Origin: Gemmatimonadota bacterium
GTDB lineage: Bacteria > Gemmatimonadota > Gemmatimonadetes > Gemmatimonadales > GWC2-71-9
Assembly: GCA_016713785.1 (NCBI GenBank)
Contig: JADJOM010000002.1
Coordinates: 682,001 to 746,000, forward strand
DNA: 64,000 nt
Reading direction: 5' to 3'
Part shown: positions 1-8,877 of the stretch, piece by piece
Numbering within the stretch: the stretch's first letter is position 1
Layout: every line of letters starts with the position of its first letter
Notes under the pieces: model-generated
What the model saw: the letters and a program-made list of their open reading frames with translations, nothing else
Database searches by the model: none
Told to the model about the DNA's origin: nothing
Translations under genes and position numbers: made by a program

Positions 1-576
1 CACCGGGGCCGTCGCCACCCCGGTCGCGGCGGCCCGCCGCGATTCGGGCAGCCAGCGCCAGGCCAGGACCAGGTTGAGGCCGGTGAGCGCCGAGGCCACC
101 AGCCCGGGTGCCGCGCTGCCCCAGTGACTCGAGAGGCCACCGATGGCCGGCCCCACCACGAAGCCCAGGCCGAAGGCGGCGCCCAGCCGGCCCATGGCGC
201 CGGCCCGGCGGTCGGCCGGCGTCACGTCGGCCAGGTAGGCCTGGGCCACGTTCACCGTGGCGCCCATCGCCCCGGCCACCAGGCGGGACACCAGCAACAG
301 CCAGAAGCTCCCGGCCAGCCCGAACACCAGATAGGAGATGGCGCTGCCCGCGAGGCCCACCAGCAGGACCGGTCGTCGGCCGACCCGGTCCGAGAGCCGC
401 CCCCACCACGGCGCGAGCAGGAACTGCATCAGCGAGAAGCTCGCCACCAGGAGGCCGACGCCCGTGTCTCCCACCTGGAACGCCGCGGCGTAGCTCGGCA
501 GCAGCGGGAGCACGATGCCGAAGCCGATCAGGTCGATGAAGACGGTCAGGAAGATCAGCAGGGAGGGGGAGGGCAT
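1..576 (-). CDS. MFS drug/solute transporter, N-terminal part (runs off window)
   Basis: Major facilitator superfamily inner-membrane antiporter; 192 residues are visible and the C-terminal half lies outside the window. Residues 14-28 read as the DLIGFG..LPLLP start typical of TetA/multidrug MFS proteins. Motif A (GRLSDRVGRRP) is at 59-69 between helices 2 and 3, RLVAGAMGA at 98-106 resembles motif B, and GPAIGG at 142-147 resembles motif C. Six hydrophobic helices are visible. The ATG at 576 opens directly into helix 1. The substrate cannot be predicted. Confidence 0.85.
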   Translation of the reverse strand, partial: MPSPSLLIFLTVFIDLIGFGIVLPLLPSYAAAFQVGDTGVGLLVASFSLMQFLLAPWWGRLSDRVGRRPVLLVGLAGSAISYLVFGLAGSFWLLLVSRLVAGAMGATVNVAQAYLADVTPADRRAGAMGRLGAAFGLGFVVGPAIGGLSSHWGSAAPGLVASALTGLNLVLAWRWLPESRRAAATGVATAPV

Positions 577-629
577 GGCGGAATGTAGCGGGGGAGACCG
601 GTGCGTCCCGGTGCCCGATCGCGGGGGGA

Positions 630-872
630 TCACTCCTCGCGGCGCGGGTCTTCCGGCGTGCTCATCGAGGCTCGCGCCAGGTAGGAGGCCACCCGGCCGC
701 AGGTGCGGCACTGCATGGTCACCCGCCCGGCGGGTTCCTCGTTACGTTTGGGGCTGCGCTCGATGGTCGGGGTGCTGCAGGAGGGGCAAACCAGCGGTTT
801 GTGGTCGCGGTCGGCCGCGATCAGGATCAGGGCCTCGGCAGCCCGGTATTCTTTGATGCCGCGACGTCCCAC
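630..872 (-). CDS. Small zinc-ribbon protein
   Basis: An 80-residue protein with two CxxC pairs, CPSC near residue 27 and CRTC near residue 55, as in a zinc ribbon that binds one Zn2+. The rest is charged and without membrane segments. I chose the GTG at 872 because an AGAAGGG ribosome site sits just upstream; the in-frame extension to 983 has no good site and poor coding character. It may be a regulator or nucleic-acid-binding factor, but the family is not recognised. Confidence 0.6.
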   Translation of the reverse strand: MGRRGIKEYRAAEALILIAADRDHKPLVCPSCSTPTIERSPKRNEEPAGRVTMQCRTCGRVASYLARASMSTPEDPRREE

Positions 873-961
873 GGACCGCCCTTCTGGCGGGAGAGCGTCA
901 GGCTGGGAATGTCTGACCCGCCCGTGCGTCAATCTAAAGATCGCTTCAAGGGGGCGCAAAT

Positions 962-1360
962 ATGTCGGCCCGTCTCGCGCCACTGCTCGGCCTGCTGCTC
1001 GCGGCGCTGCCGCTCGCGGGCCAGCGCACCCATGAGGTGCGGTTGCGGCACCCAGCGCCCGAAGAGTTCCGCTTTGCCCCGGCCCGGCTCGTGGTGGGGG
1101 GGAGCGACGTGATCGAGTTCACGGTGGAGGCGGGCGGCCCCTACGTGGTCGGCTTCGAGCCCGGCGACCTGTCCCCTGCCGAGCAGGCGCGGCTGCAGGA
1201 ACTCCTCCCGGCAGGGTCCGGGGCGCTTAGGGGACCGGTGCTGCCCGGGCCCGGGGCCAGCTTCCGGGTGCGGCTGCCGGGTTTGCCGCCAGGGACGTAT
1301 CGCTTCGTGTCGGTGACCCACGCCGCATACCGGATGCAGGGCGAATTGACGGTGCGGTAA
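962..1360 (+). CDS. Secreted cupredoxin-fold protein with degenerate copper site
   Basis: A 132-residue exported protein with a signal peptide at residues 1-20 (hydrophobic LLGLLLAALPLAG). The body resembles plastocyanin/azurin-type domains: FRFAPARLVVGGSDVIEF opens the fold and the end reads GTYRFVSVTHAAYRMQGELTV. In copper-binding members the end carries Cys, His and Met ligands after Y.F. Here the Cys position is Ser/Val, and the first His is Tyr (GGPYVVGF). His and Met of the loop remain. AAGGGGG lies upstream of the ATG. It is probably a periplasmic or secreted protein that no longer binds type-1 copper. Confidence 0.6.
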   Translation: MSARLAPLLGLLLAALPLAGQRTHEVRLRHPAPEEFRFAPARLVVGGSDVIEFTVEAGGPYVVGFEPGDLSPAEQARLQELLPAGSGALRGPVLPGPGASFRVRLPGLPPGTYRFVSVTHAAYRMQGELTVR

Positions 1361-1435
1361 GTGGATGCCCCCTCTTCCCATTCCGGGGGGGACCGGTACA
1401 TTGGAATTTGACCCACCCCATCCCCCAGGGATCGT

Positions 1436-2806
1436 ATGCACCTGACGAGAAGGACGCTGCCGGCGGCGGTTGCCCTGCTGGCGGCCTGCGCCGGAGGTTC
1501 GGCCCCGCAGGGCCCCGCGCCGTCCGCGGACCTGCCGGCCCTCGAGGCGGCCAGCCAGCAGCGCCCGCGCGACGCGGGCCTGATGACCCAGCTGGGCATC
1601 GCCAATTACGAAGCCCAGAAGTACGAGCGGGCCCGCGATGTCCTGGCGAGCGCCCTGACCCTCAACCGCCAGAACTACCCGGCGCAGGTCTACCTGGGGC
1701 TCACCTTCGAGCAGCTGGGCCAGTTCGACTCGGCCCGGGTGGCCTACACCGCCGCGGCGCTGCAGGCCCGGAACGCCGGCCAGCGGGGCGAGATCGAGAA
1801 CCGGCTCACCCTGCTCACCCGCACCGAGCTGCGGGCCGCGGCACGCGAGGCGGTGGCCCGGGAGGCCACGCTCTCGAGCCAGCCCCCGACCCAGAACGCG
1901 ATCGCCGTCTTCCCGTTCCGCTTCATCGGCACCAACGCGGAGCTCGAGCCCCTCGGGCGCGGCCTGACCCATCTGATGGTCACCGACCTGTCCAAGCTGC
2001 CACGGCTCACGCTCCTCGAGCGGGAGCGGGTGCAGGCGCTGGTCGATGAACTCGCGCTCACCGAGGGCGGCCGGGTCGACCCGGCCACCGGCGCCCGGTC
2101 CGGCCGGATGCTCCGCGCCGCCCGGGTGGTGCAGGGCTCGGTGCAGGAGGTGCCGGGGCGGACCGACCTGCGCCTCGACGCCGCGGTGGTCGATGCCACT
2201 AGCAGTGCGGTGGTGGCCACCGGGACGGGCTCGGACCAGCTGCAGCAGCTCTTCACCCTCGAGAAGACGGTGCTCTTCCGCCTGCTCGACCAGATGGGCG
2301 TGGTCATCACGCCGGCCGAGCGGCGGGCCATCAGCGAGCGCCCCACCGCGGACATGCAGGCGTTCCTCGCCTTCAGCCGCGGCCTGGAGCAGGAGGACCG
2401 CGGGGACTACGCCGCCGCGGCCGCGAGCTTCGAGGCCGCGGTGGCCCGCGACCCGAACTTCCGCCAGGCCCGCGACCGGCGCGCCAGCAGCGCCCGCGCC
2501 GCCCAGGCCATGCGGGTCACGCCCCGGGTGCTGGCCGGCCTGCTGCCCTCCGGGCCCACCACCGGGGACCAGCCGCCCGGCGACGTCACGCCGCGCAACC
2601 CGACCGTGGCCACGCGCGGGCCGATCCTCCGGACCGGGATCCAGGTGACGATCCCCTCCACCGGCACCACGCTGACCAATCGCTTCACCGGGCCGACCTC
2701 CCGGCCGCCCACGGTCCGGCCCAACCTGCCCGAGACCCTCAACACCGACGTGCCCAACGGCAATACGCTGAGCGGCACGATCATCATCATCATCACGCGG
2801 CCCTGA
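1436..2806 (+). CDS. TPR/CsgG-domain lipoprotein
   Basis: A 456-residue lipoprotein. The signal peptide ends in the lipobox LLAAC (Cys about residue 18). Residues 40-130 are TPR-like helices (LGIANYEAQKYERARDVL). Residues about 157-280 look like a CsgG/curli-assembly-type domain (IAVFPFRFIG, then GLTHLMVTDLSKLPRLTLLE and ARVVQGSV). A further TPR-like helix pair sits at 300-345, and the tail is Pro/Thr-rich and ends in five isoleucines. The stop overlaps the next ATG by one base (TGATG), so this gene and the barrel protein are probably co-translated. CsgG-type proteins can form outer-membrane pores, but lipoproteins of this mixed type are uncharacterised. Confidence 0.7.
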   Translation: MHLTRRTLPAAVALLAACAGGSAPQGPAPSADLPALEAASQQRPRDAGLMTQLGIANYEAQKYERARDVLASALTLNRQNYPAQVYLGLTFEQLGQFDSARVAYTAAALQARNAGQRGEIENRLTLLTRTELRAAAREAVAREATLSSQPPTQNAIAVFPFRFIGTNAELEPLGRGLTHLMVTDLSKLPRLTLLERERVQALVDELALTEGGRVDPATGARSGRMLRAARVVQGSVQEVPGRTDLRLDAAVVDATSSAVVATGTGSDQLQQLFTLEKTVLFRLLDQMGVVITPAERRAISERPTADMQAFLAFSRGLEQEDRGDYAAAAASFEAAVARDPNFRQARDRRASSARAAQAMRVTPRVLAGLLPSGPTTGDQPPGDVTPRNPTVATRGPILRTGIQVTIPSTGTTLTNRFTGPTSRPPTVRPNLPETLNTDVPNGNTLSGTIIIIITRP

Positions 2807-3936
2807 TGCGGACCTCATCGATCGTAGTCACGCTGGCCGCCCTCGCGGCCGTCTCTCCCGGGGCCGCCGCGGCACAGGACAACCTGTTTCCGCAGGCCGC
2901 CGTCGTCGGTGGACTCGACGCCCGCCAGTACAGCTTCGGCGGCAACGAGTTCTCCGTGCAGCGCATCCGGCAGTTCGCCTTCCCCATCGGGGTGCTGGTT
3001 CCGGTGGGGCGGCGCTTCTCGTTCGACGTGGGCACCGCCTACGCCACCACGTCCACCCGGGACTCCGCCGGCGCCGACGAGAGCTTCTCGTCGCTGACCG
3101 ATGCCCAGGTGCGGATGTCGTACGTGCTCGGCACCGACGCGCTGGTGGCCAGCGTCATGGTGAACCTCCCCACCGGCAAGCAGACCACCACGCTGCGGCA
3201 GTTCGGCGTGGCGTCGAGCGCGTCCTCGTCGTTCCTGCTCTTCCCCGTGAACTCGTACGGGTCCGGCACCTCGGTTACCCCCGGGCTCGCCGCGGCCACC
3301 TCCGCCGGCCCCTGGAACCTCGGCCTGGCGGCAAGCCTGCGCTTCAGCGCCGAGTACAGTCCCTTCAACGACGCCAGCAACAAGTCGGTGAAGTACCAGC
3401 CTGGCATCGAGACCCGCATCCGGGCTGGCGCCGATCGCCTGGTCGGCCAGAGCCGGCTCTCCCTGGGCGCCACCTTCAGCACCTTCGGCAACGACGAGCT
3501 CCGCGGTGGCGGCTTCGCCGGCGGCAGCGAGGTGAGCCCGGGCCATCGCTTCCTCTTCGATGCCAGCCTGCTGGCGCCGATGGGGCGTGGCACGGTGTCC
3601 ATCTACGCCTGGGACTTCTTCCGGGCCGCCTCCAACAGCGGCGACTCGACCTCGCTCGGCAACCGGGAGAACATTTTCACGGCTGGCGTGAGCGGCACCT
3701 TCCCGATCGGGGAGAAGATGGCGCTCGAGCCGGTGATCGAGGGCCGGGTCTGGTCGCCGGAGACGGGCAGCGGGTACCTGGTCGGGGCGGGGACCGGGCT
3801 CCGGATCGACCTGAGTCCGGCGCTGACCTTCGTCCCAGCCCTCCGCGTGGATTTCGGCCACCTGGAGACCCCCGCTGGCGCGTCCGGCTCGCTGACGGGG
3901 TGGGGGCTCACGGCGCTGCTCCGCTACGGCTTGTAG
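2806..3936 (+). CDS. Outer-membrane beta-barrel protein
   Basis: A 376-residue exported protein with a signal peptide at 1-23 (ending AAAAQD). Alternating hydrophobic strands continue to a terminal strand ending in RYGL, as expected of a transporter-like outer-membrane barrel (resembling the phenol-degradation MetA-type family). It is translationally coupled to the CsgG-type lipoprotein by a TGATG junction, and a strong terminator follows. The two genes probably act together at the outer membrane. The transported substrate is unknown. Confidence 0.65.
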   Translation: MRTSSIVVTLAALAAVSPGAAAAQDNLFPQAAVVGGLDARQYSFGGNEFSVQRIRQFAFPIGVLVPVGRRFSFDVGTAYATTSTRDSAGADESFSSLTDAQVRMSYVLGTDALVASVMVNLPTGKQTTTLRQFGVASSASSSFLLFPVNSYGSGTSVTPGLAAATSAGPWNLGLAASLRFSAEYSPFNDASNKSVKYQPGIETRIRAGADRLVGQSRLSLGATFSTFGNDELRGGGFAGGSEVSPGHRFLFDASLLAPMGRGTVSIYAWDFFRAASNSGDSTSLGNRENIFTAGVSGTFPIGEKMALEPVIEGRVWSPETGSGYLVGAGTGLRIDLSPALTFVPALRVDFGHLETPAGASGSLTGWGLTALLRYGL

Positions 3937-3982
3937 TCAGGGGGCATACCGAATCAGTAGCAGGGACTACAACTAGCCTTCT

Positions 3983-4017
3983 GCGGCCGAGACCCCCGGG
4001 TTTCGGCCGCTTTTTTT
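3983..4017 (+). terminator. Rho-independent terminator
   Basis: GCGGCCGAGAC pairs with GTTTCGGCCGC around a C/G-rich loop and is followed by seven T residues. It ends the CsgG-lipoprotein/barrel operon. Confidence 0.9.
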
Positions 4018-4116
4018 CAGGAATTCTTGACCAGCCCCACCCCGGGTGGTACGTTGCCGCTCAATCTGCGGCCCGGTAACGGCCGGCGCGCAGGGGGTTT
4101 CCACCAGGAGGGGTCG

Positions 4117-4461
4117 TTGGCCTCGGAACTTGGCGCTTCCCAGATCTCGACGTTGCTGGAAGCGCTGCCCGGCATCGCGAACGTGCTCCGGAGCCCCGTG
4201 GCCGACGCACTGCTCAACGTCATCCGGTCCGCGGCCCGGATCGCTGAGTTCCAGCTCGCCGATGCGGAGGAGCTGATCCGCTACGCCACCCGGCGTGGCC
4301 TGGTGGGGATGGAGGAAGGGGACCGGGTGATCGCGGAGGTGCGGGAAGCCGCCCAGAAGCGGGCCGAGCGGACCGCCGAGCGGGAAAAGGCGGCCAAGTC
4401 CAAGGCCAAGCCCAAGCCGAAGCCGGCCTCCAAGAAGCCCGTCGCCAAGAAGAAGAAGTAG
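4117..4461 (+). CDS. Unknown protein with lysine/proline-rich basic tail
   Basis: A protein of about 114 residues. I chose the TTG at 4117 because AGGAGGGG lies 3 bases upstream; reading from an upstream ATG at 4027 adds a Pro/Gly-rich stretch with no ribosome site. Residues 5-80 are predicted helical and neutral. The last 35 residues are almost pure Lys/Pro/Ala (KAKPKPKP, then KKPVAKKKK), like histone-H1 or AlgP-type tails that bind nucleic acid. A nucleoid or RNA-binding role is only an inference from the tail. A terminator follows directly. Confidence 0.6.
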   Translation: MASELGASQISTLLEALPGIANVLRSPVADALLNVIRSAARIAEFQLADAEELIRYATRRGLVGMEEGDRVIAEVREAAQKRAERTAEREKAAKSKAKPKPKPASKKPVAKKKK

Positions 4462-4483
4462 GCCCCGCTCCGGAATGCAGCAC

Positions 4484-4511
4484 GGGCGACCGACACCGGT
4501 CGCCCGTTTGC
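4484..4511 (+). terminator. Terminator-like hairpin
   Basis: A perfect 9-bp stem, GGGCGACCG with CGGTCGCCC, around an ACAC loop and followed by GTTTGCGTT. It separates the basic-tail gene from the convergent chemoreceptor gene. Confidence 0.7.
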
Positions 4512-4533
4512 GTTGTGGCACCTGCGCCGCCCG

Positions 4534-6231
4534 TCAGGTCCGGAATTCCCCCACCAGCTTCGAGAGCCGGCTGCTGGCATCCAGCAGCGCGGTGGCGCTC
4601 GCCGCCATGTCCTCGGTGGAGGCGCTCTGCTGCTCCGCCGCGGCCGAGACCTGCTCGCTCGCGGAGGCGTGCTCCGATGCCGCCCGCGCCACCAGGGCGG
4701 TGCGGGAGCCGAGCTGGCCCACGACGTCGCGATTCTGTCCGGCCGCGGTGGCCAGGCCGGTGGCGGCGGACTGCACCTCGCCGATGGCGGTGCCGATGGT
4801 ATCGAGGCCCTGCACCACCGCCTCGGCGAGCGTCTCGATTCCCCCGACCTTGCTGGTGCCGACCTGCATCGTCTCGGCGATCTGGCGGATCTGGGCCCGG
4901 AGGAATTCCACCGTCTTGGTGACCTCACGGGCGGCGGTGGCGCTCGAGTCGGCCAGCTGGCGCACTTCGTCGGCCACCACGGCGAAGCCCCGTCCGTGCT
5001 CGCCGGCGCGGGCGGCCTCGATGGCGGCGTTGAGGGCGAGCAGGTTGGTCTGGCTGGAGATCTGCTTGATCAGGTCGATGAAGTCGGTGATGGACTCCGA
5101 CTGGCTCACCAGGGCGCGGACCTGCTCCGCGGAGGTCTGCACCACCCCGCGCACGTCGAGCAGCGTGGTGCGGGCCGACTCGACGTCACCCCGGTACCGG
5201 AGCGCCGTCCGGCGGATCTCCTCGGCGAGGCGCACCGCGCGCTGCGCGGCATCGGCGTTGGACGCGGACGCCTCGCGCAGCCGGGTGAGCAGCTGGTCCG
5301 CCTCCCCGGTGCCGCGCACCTGGTGCTCGGCGCCCTCCGCGATCCGCACCATCGCGGCGGAGATCTGGCCGCTGGAGGCCGCGATCTCCTCGCTCATGGC
5401 GGAGAAGTCGCCCGCGTTCCCGGAGAGCTGCTGCGACTCCTGCACCACCGCCTGCACCAGCGCGCGCAGCCGGCCACCCATGTCATCGAGCGCGCGCGCC
5501 AGCCGCGCCAGCTCGGCGGGCATCCCCGCCAGCTGCAGGGGGCGCAGGTCGCCCCCGCCGAAGCGGTCGGCGGCGGCAATCAGGCGGCTGGTCTGGCGGT
5601 CCACGATCCGGATCAGCCCCACCCCGGCCGCCATCCCCACCACCAGGGCGAGCAGGCCGCAGCCGATCACCAGCCGCTGGTACAGGACGGTGCGCGCACT
5701 GAGGGCGGCGGCGCGGTCACGGGCGTGGGCCCCCTGCTCCTCGCTCAGCGACCGGACGGCGGCGATGAGGCTGTCGGTGGCGCCGGTGGCCCGCGCGGCC
5801 AGGAGGCGGGCATCGTCGCTGCGTCCGATGTCGGCCAGGGCGTGCGCGATGGAGTAGGAGATCTCGAGCTCGGCCTGGCGGTCGCCCACGAGGTTGAGCA
5901 GCGCGCGGTCGTGCCCGTCGAGGTGCGGCAGCCCGCGCAGCCGGGCCTGGATGGCGTAGGCCTCGTCGCCGGTGGTGAGGAACTCCGCCTTGACCGCGCT
6001 GCTCGGGGTGAGCAGGTACTTCTCCCCGGCCCGGATCTGGTCGAGCGCGGTGGCCACCAGCGCCCCGGCCAGCCGGCCGCCCCGGTCGAGGACCTCGATC
6101 TCGTCCTCCGTCTCCCGCGCGATGGTCCGGAGCGCGCTGATCGCGGCCACCGACATCACCAGCACCAGCGCCACGGTGCAGGCCACCGAGGTGGCGAGCA
6201 TGCGCCGGAGGCTGCGCGTGAAGGGGTTCAC
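4534..6231 (-). CDS. Methyl-accepting chemotaxis protein (membrane receptor)
   Basis: A 565-residue transducer. TM1 is at about 13-33, a helical periplasmic sensor at 34-185, TM2 at 187-207 and a HAMP linker to about 262. Then comes a long coiled coil with the conserved signalling tip at 384-425 (ISSQTNLLALNAAIEAARAG, GRGFAVVADEVRQLA) that binds CheA/CheW. It has no terminal CheR-docking pentapeptide. Its ATG overlaps the upstream stop by 4 bp (ATGA), so it is coupled to a periplasmic binding protein. No che genes lie in the window. Confidence 0.93.
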   Translation of the reverse strand: MNPFTRSLRRMLATSVACTVALVLVMSVAAISALRTIARETEDEIEVLDRGGRLAGALVATALDQIRAGEKYLLTPSSAVKAEFLTTGDEAYAIQARLRGLPHLDGHDRALLNLVGDRQAELEISYSIAHALADIGRSDDARLLAARATGATDSLIAAVRSLSEEQGAHARDRAAALSARTVLYQRLVIGCGLLALVVGMAAGVGLIRIVDRQTSRLIAAADRFGGGDLRPLQLAGMPAELARLARALDDMGGRLRALVQAVVQESQQLSGNAGDFSAMSEEIAASSGQISAAMVRIAEGAEHQVRGTGEADQLLTRLREASASNADAAQRAVRLAEEIRRTALRYRGDVESARTTLLDVRGVVQTSAEQVRALVSQSESITDFIDLIKQISSQTNLLALNAAIEAARAGEHGRGFAVVADEVRQLADSSATAAREVTKTVEFLRAQIRQIAETMQVGTSKVGGIETLAEAVVQGLDTIGTAIGEVQSAATGLATAAGQNRDVVGQLGSRTALVARAASEHASASEQVSAAAEQQSASTEDMAASATALLDASSRLSKLVGEFRT

Positions 6232-7367
6232 CGGGACTCCACCGCGACCAGCCGTCCGCCGGCCACCCGCCCGAGCACCACGTTCGGGTTGGGCAAGTCC
6301 CCGTTGGCGTCGAAGGCGATGGTCCCGCCCGCGCCTTCGAACGCCGGGGCACCGTTGCCCACCGCCGCGACCGCGTCACGGATCCGGGTCCGGTCGGTCC
6401 CGACGCGCGCGATGATCTCCCGCAGCATCCACAGGATGTCGTAGGACGCTGCCGCCGCCTGGGTCGGGTCCGAGGCTGCCGGGTACCGGGCGCGATACCC
6501 CGCGACGAAGGCGCGGTTGGGCGGGGTGGCCTGGCTGGGGAGGTAGCCCAGGGCGATGTACGTCCCCTCGGTGACCGGCCCGCCGGCCTCGAGCCCCTCG
6601 AGTCCGTCCCCGCCCATGACCGGCAGGGTGACGCCCCCGCCGCGGATGGCGCGCAGCACCGCGAGGGCGTCGGCCTCGTTGCCGCCGATGACCAGGACCT
6701 GGCTCCGCTTGCGCCGCAGCAGCCGGGCGACGTAGGCCCCGACGTCCGGCGCCACCGGTGCGTACGGGTCCACGTCCTCGATCCGGCCGCCGAGCCGGAC
6801 GAACTCGTCGATGAAGGTCTGGCGGAGGCCCCGGCCGTACTCGTTGTTGGCGTAGAGGACCGAGGCGGAGGTGAGTCCCAGCTGGTTGGCGGCGTACCGC
6901 GCGAGGGCGGTGCCGTACTGCAGGTCGCTGGGGCAGACGCGGAAGGTCCACTCGCCGGCGGTGGTGACGCGCGGGGCCGAGGAACTGGGCGAGAGCTGCA
7001 CCACCGGATGGGCGGGGTCGTTGTAGACGGGCGCGGCGGCGAGGGTGGCGCCGCTGTAGACGTGCCCGATGACCGCGACCACGCCGGCGGCCTGCAGCGC
7101 CGTGGCGACCATCACGGCCGTGTCCGGATCGCCGTGGTCATCGCGCGCCACGAGCTCGATGGGGCGGCCGTTGATGCCCCCCGCCGCGTTGATCTGTTCC
7201 ACGGCGAGGGTGGCGGCCCGCAGCATGGGGGCGCCGACGGAATCGGTGAACGGGCCCGCGAGCCCGATACGGACCGGCGCGTTGCCCTGGGTGCAGGCGG
7301 CCGTGGTGGCGGCACACGCCAGCGCGACGGTGGAGGGAAGGAGAAACCGCCGCCAGGCAACGATCAC
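6228..7367 (-). CDS. Branched-chain-amino-acid-type substrate-binding lipoprotein
   Basis: A 379-residue type I periplasmic binding protein of the LivJ/Peripla_BP_6 kind. The signal peptide ends in a lipobox-like TTAAC (Cys25). The mature N-terminus IGLAGPFTDSVGAPMLRAA, the segment AINGRPIELVARDD-like region and the YNDPAHPVVQLSPSSS strand are typical of the family. No permease or ATPase genes are adjacent. Instead it is coupled by ATGA to a chemoreceptor gene. Known binding proteins of this fold can present ligands to receptors, so a chemosensory role is plausible (inference). Confidence 0.85.
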   Translation of the reverse strand: MIVAWRRFLLPSTVALACAATTAACTQGNAPVRIGLAGPFTDSVGAPMLRAATLAVEQINAAGGINGRPIELVARDDHGDPDTAVMVATALQAAGVVAVIGHVYSGATLAAAPVYNDPAHPVVQLSPSSSAPRVTTAGEWTFRVCPSDLQYGTALARYAANQLGLTSASVLYANNEYGRGLRQTFIDEFVRLGGRIEDVDPYAPVAPDVGAYVARLLRRKRSQVLVIGGNEADALAVLRAIRGGGVTLPVMGGDGLEGLEAGGPVTEGTYIALGYLPSQATPPNRAFVAGYRARYPAASDPTQAAAASYDILWMLREIIARVGTDRTRIRDAVAAVGNGAPAFEGAGGTIAFDANGDLPNPNVVLGRVAGGRLVAVESR

Positions 7368-7451
7368 GGTCGACTCCGGAGGGGGGGATGGCCCGCCCGT
7401 ACGCTAGCGGAGGCTCCGACGCGCGGCAATCCCGCCACGCTACCTTTGGGC

Positions 7452-7736
7452 ATGCCCGAATGGACCCGACGGCCGGCGGCGGCGCAGTTCGACCTGCACG
7501 GCCAGAGCGTGCTCGACGCGGCGCGCAGCGCGGAGCAGTTCCTGCGCGCGCAGGCGCGGGCCCGCCGGGGCGCCGTGGTGCGCCTCATCACCGGCCGCGG
7601 CCGCGCCGGTGGGGGTGCGCCGGTGCGCACCCGCGTGCGCACGCTGCTGCGCCGGCTGCGGGACGGCGGCGAGGTGGTGCGGGACTACGTGCTGGAGGAA
7701 GGCGAGGGCAGCTTCCTGGTGCGCCTCACGGACTGA
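7452..7736 (+). CDS. Smr-domain protein
   Basis: A stand-alone Smr domain (MutS2 C-terminal type) of 94 residues. The conserved FDLHGQS is at 13-19 and LITGRGRAGGGAPVRTRVRTLL is the second motif (HGxG-like, here TGRG). Smr domains bind or cleave branched DNA or, in some cases, mRNA during ribosome rescue. There is no Shine-Dalgarno sequence. A TACCTT hexamer ends 5 bases before the ATG, so the mRNA may be leaderless. Its 3' end overlaps the convergent gene by 11 bp. Confidence 0.85.
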   Translation: MPEWTRRPAAAQFDLHGQSVLDAARSAEQFLRAQARARRGAVVRLITGRGRAGGGAPVRTRVRTLLRRLRDGGEVVRDYVLEEGEGSFLVRLTD

Positions 7737-8289
7737 CGCCGGCGGCGGCGGGTGGAGCCGGCGGCGGTGCCGGGGCCGCCGCGCGGGCCCGACCCCAGCC
7801 ATCGAGCACCCGGCCGTCGATCAGGCTCACCGAGGCGACCGTCCGGCCCCGCTCGATCCGCCAGGTGAGCCGCAGCATCCGCCCCTGCCGAACCCACTGC
7901 AGCATCCACTGGCTGCCCTGCACCCGGGCCCCGACCACGCCGTAGGCCCCCTCGAGGGTCCGCTTCCACTCCTCCAGTTCCGCGCCGGTGATGCTGCCCG
8001 AGAGGGTGAGGACGCCGGCCGCGCTGTCCACCGCGGACAGCCACAATTCCACCGCGGTCCCCGAGCCGGGGGCGAACACGGTGCCGCGGCACTCGTGCAC
8101 CGCGCGATCCCGGCGGGACCGGTCACAGCGCAGGCCGCGCCCTCCCAGCGCCCGCACCTGGTGCGCGGCCGGGGTGAGTCGCGTTCCGGCCTCGAAGCCG
8201 AGGAAGGCGAGGGGTGGCAACGGGGTGTCCTGCCCGGCGAGGGTGCACGGGAGGCACAGCGTGAGGAACAGCGCGAGGGATCGGGTCAC
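7726..8289 (-). CDS. Unknown secreted protein
   Basis: 187 residues. A signal peptide (LALFLTLCLPCTLAGQ) cleaves near residue 19. The mature part has two cysteines (CDRSRRDRAVHEC) that could pair, predicted beta structure, and an Ala/Pro-rich C-terminus. No family is recognised. It is convergent with the Smr gene, and its last 11 bases overlap that gene. Confidence 0.6.
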   Translation of the reverse strand: MTRSLALFLTLCLPCTLAGQDTPLPPLAFLGFEAGTRLTPAAHQVRALGGRGLRCDRSRRDRAVHECRGTVFAPGSGTAVELWLSAVDSAAGVLTLSGSITGAELEEWKRTLEGAYGVVGARVQGSQWMLQWVRQGRMLRLTWRIERGRTVASVSLIDGRVLDGWGRARAAAPAPPPAPPAAAGVSP

Positions 8290-8419
8290 GCCCGGTAGTA
8301 TCGCGCCCCGGCGCCCGGAGGTGAAGCCAGGGGGGAAGGACGACGGCCCAGGCGCGGACGGGTCTGGCCCGTCCAGCCGCCGGGGCCGGCGTGTGCGTCA
8401 GGGTAGCCGCGAGCGGCGC

Positions 8420-8620
8420 TCAGGCCTTGCGGACGTTCGCCGCCTGCAGGCCCTTCGGGCCCTCCACGATGTCGAATTCCACCTGGTCGCCCTCGGCCAG
8501 AGAGCGGAAGCCGTCCATCGCGATGGCGGTATGGTGCACGAAGACGTCCTTGCCGCCATCCTGAGCGATGAAGCCGAAGCCCTTCGCATCATTGAACCAC
8601 TTCACGGTACCCTTCGCCAT
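8420..8620 (-). CDS. Cold-shock protein (CspA family)
   Basis: A 66-residue OB-fold single-stranded nucleic-acid-binding protein. It has KGTVKWFNDAKGFGFI (RNP1) at 3-18 and KDVFVHHTAI (RNP2) at 24-33. The family acts as an RNA chaperone. The start at 8620 has GAGGTAGAAGC upstream. About 200 non-coding bases precede it, which would allow the long structured leader common in this family; no leader motif was identified. Confidence 0.95.
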   Translation of the reverse strand: MAKGTVKWFNDAKGFGFIAQDGGKDVFVHHTAIAMDGFRSLAEGDQVEFDIVEGPKGLQAANVRKA

Positions 8621-8877
8621 TGCTTCTACCTCGGATGTGGGAGCTCGCCGGCTCCGGAAAACCCCCGGCCCGAATGGTCGGGGCAAGACAGGATCAGGGC
8701 GGCGCTGACCGGTGGGACGTCGCGCGGCTGTTAGGGGAGTGCGATGCGGGGTGCTGCGGCCATGGCGATAAGGTTCAGCCCGTCCCGGAAGTTGTCAAGA
8801 AGGTGGCCGGCGCCGCTGGCCGGCGACCGGGGCAGGCCCTAGTTTGACGCGACGGACCCCTCTTCCAGGACCCACAC

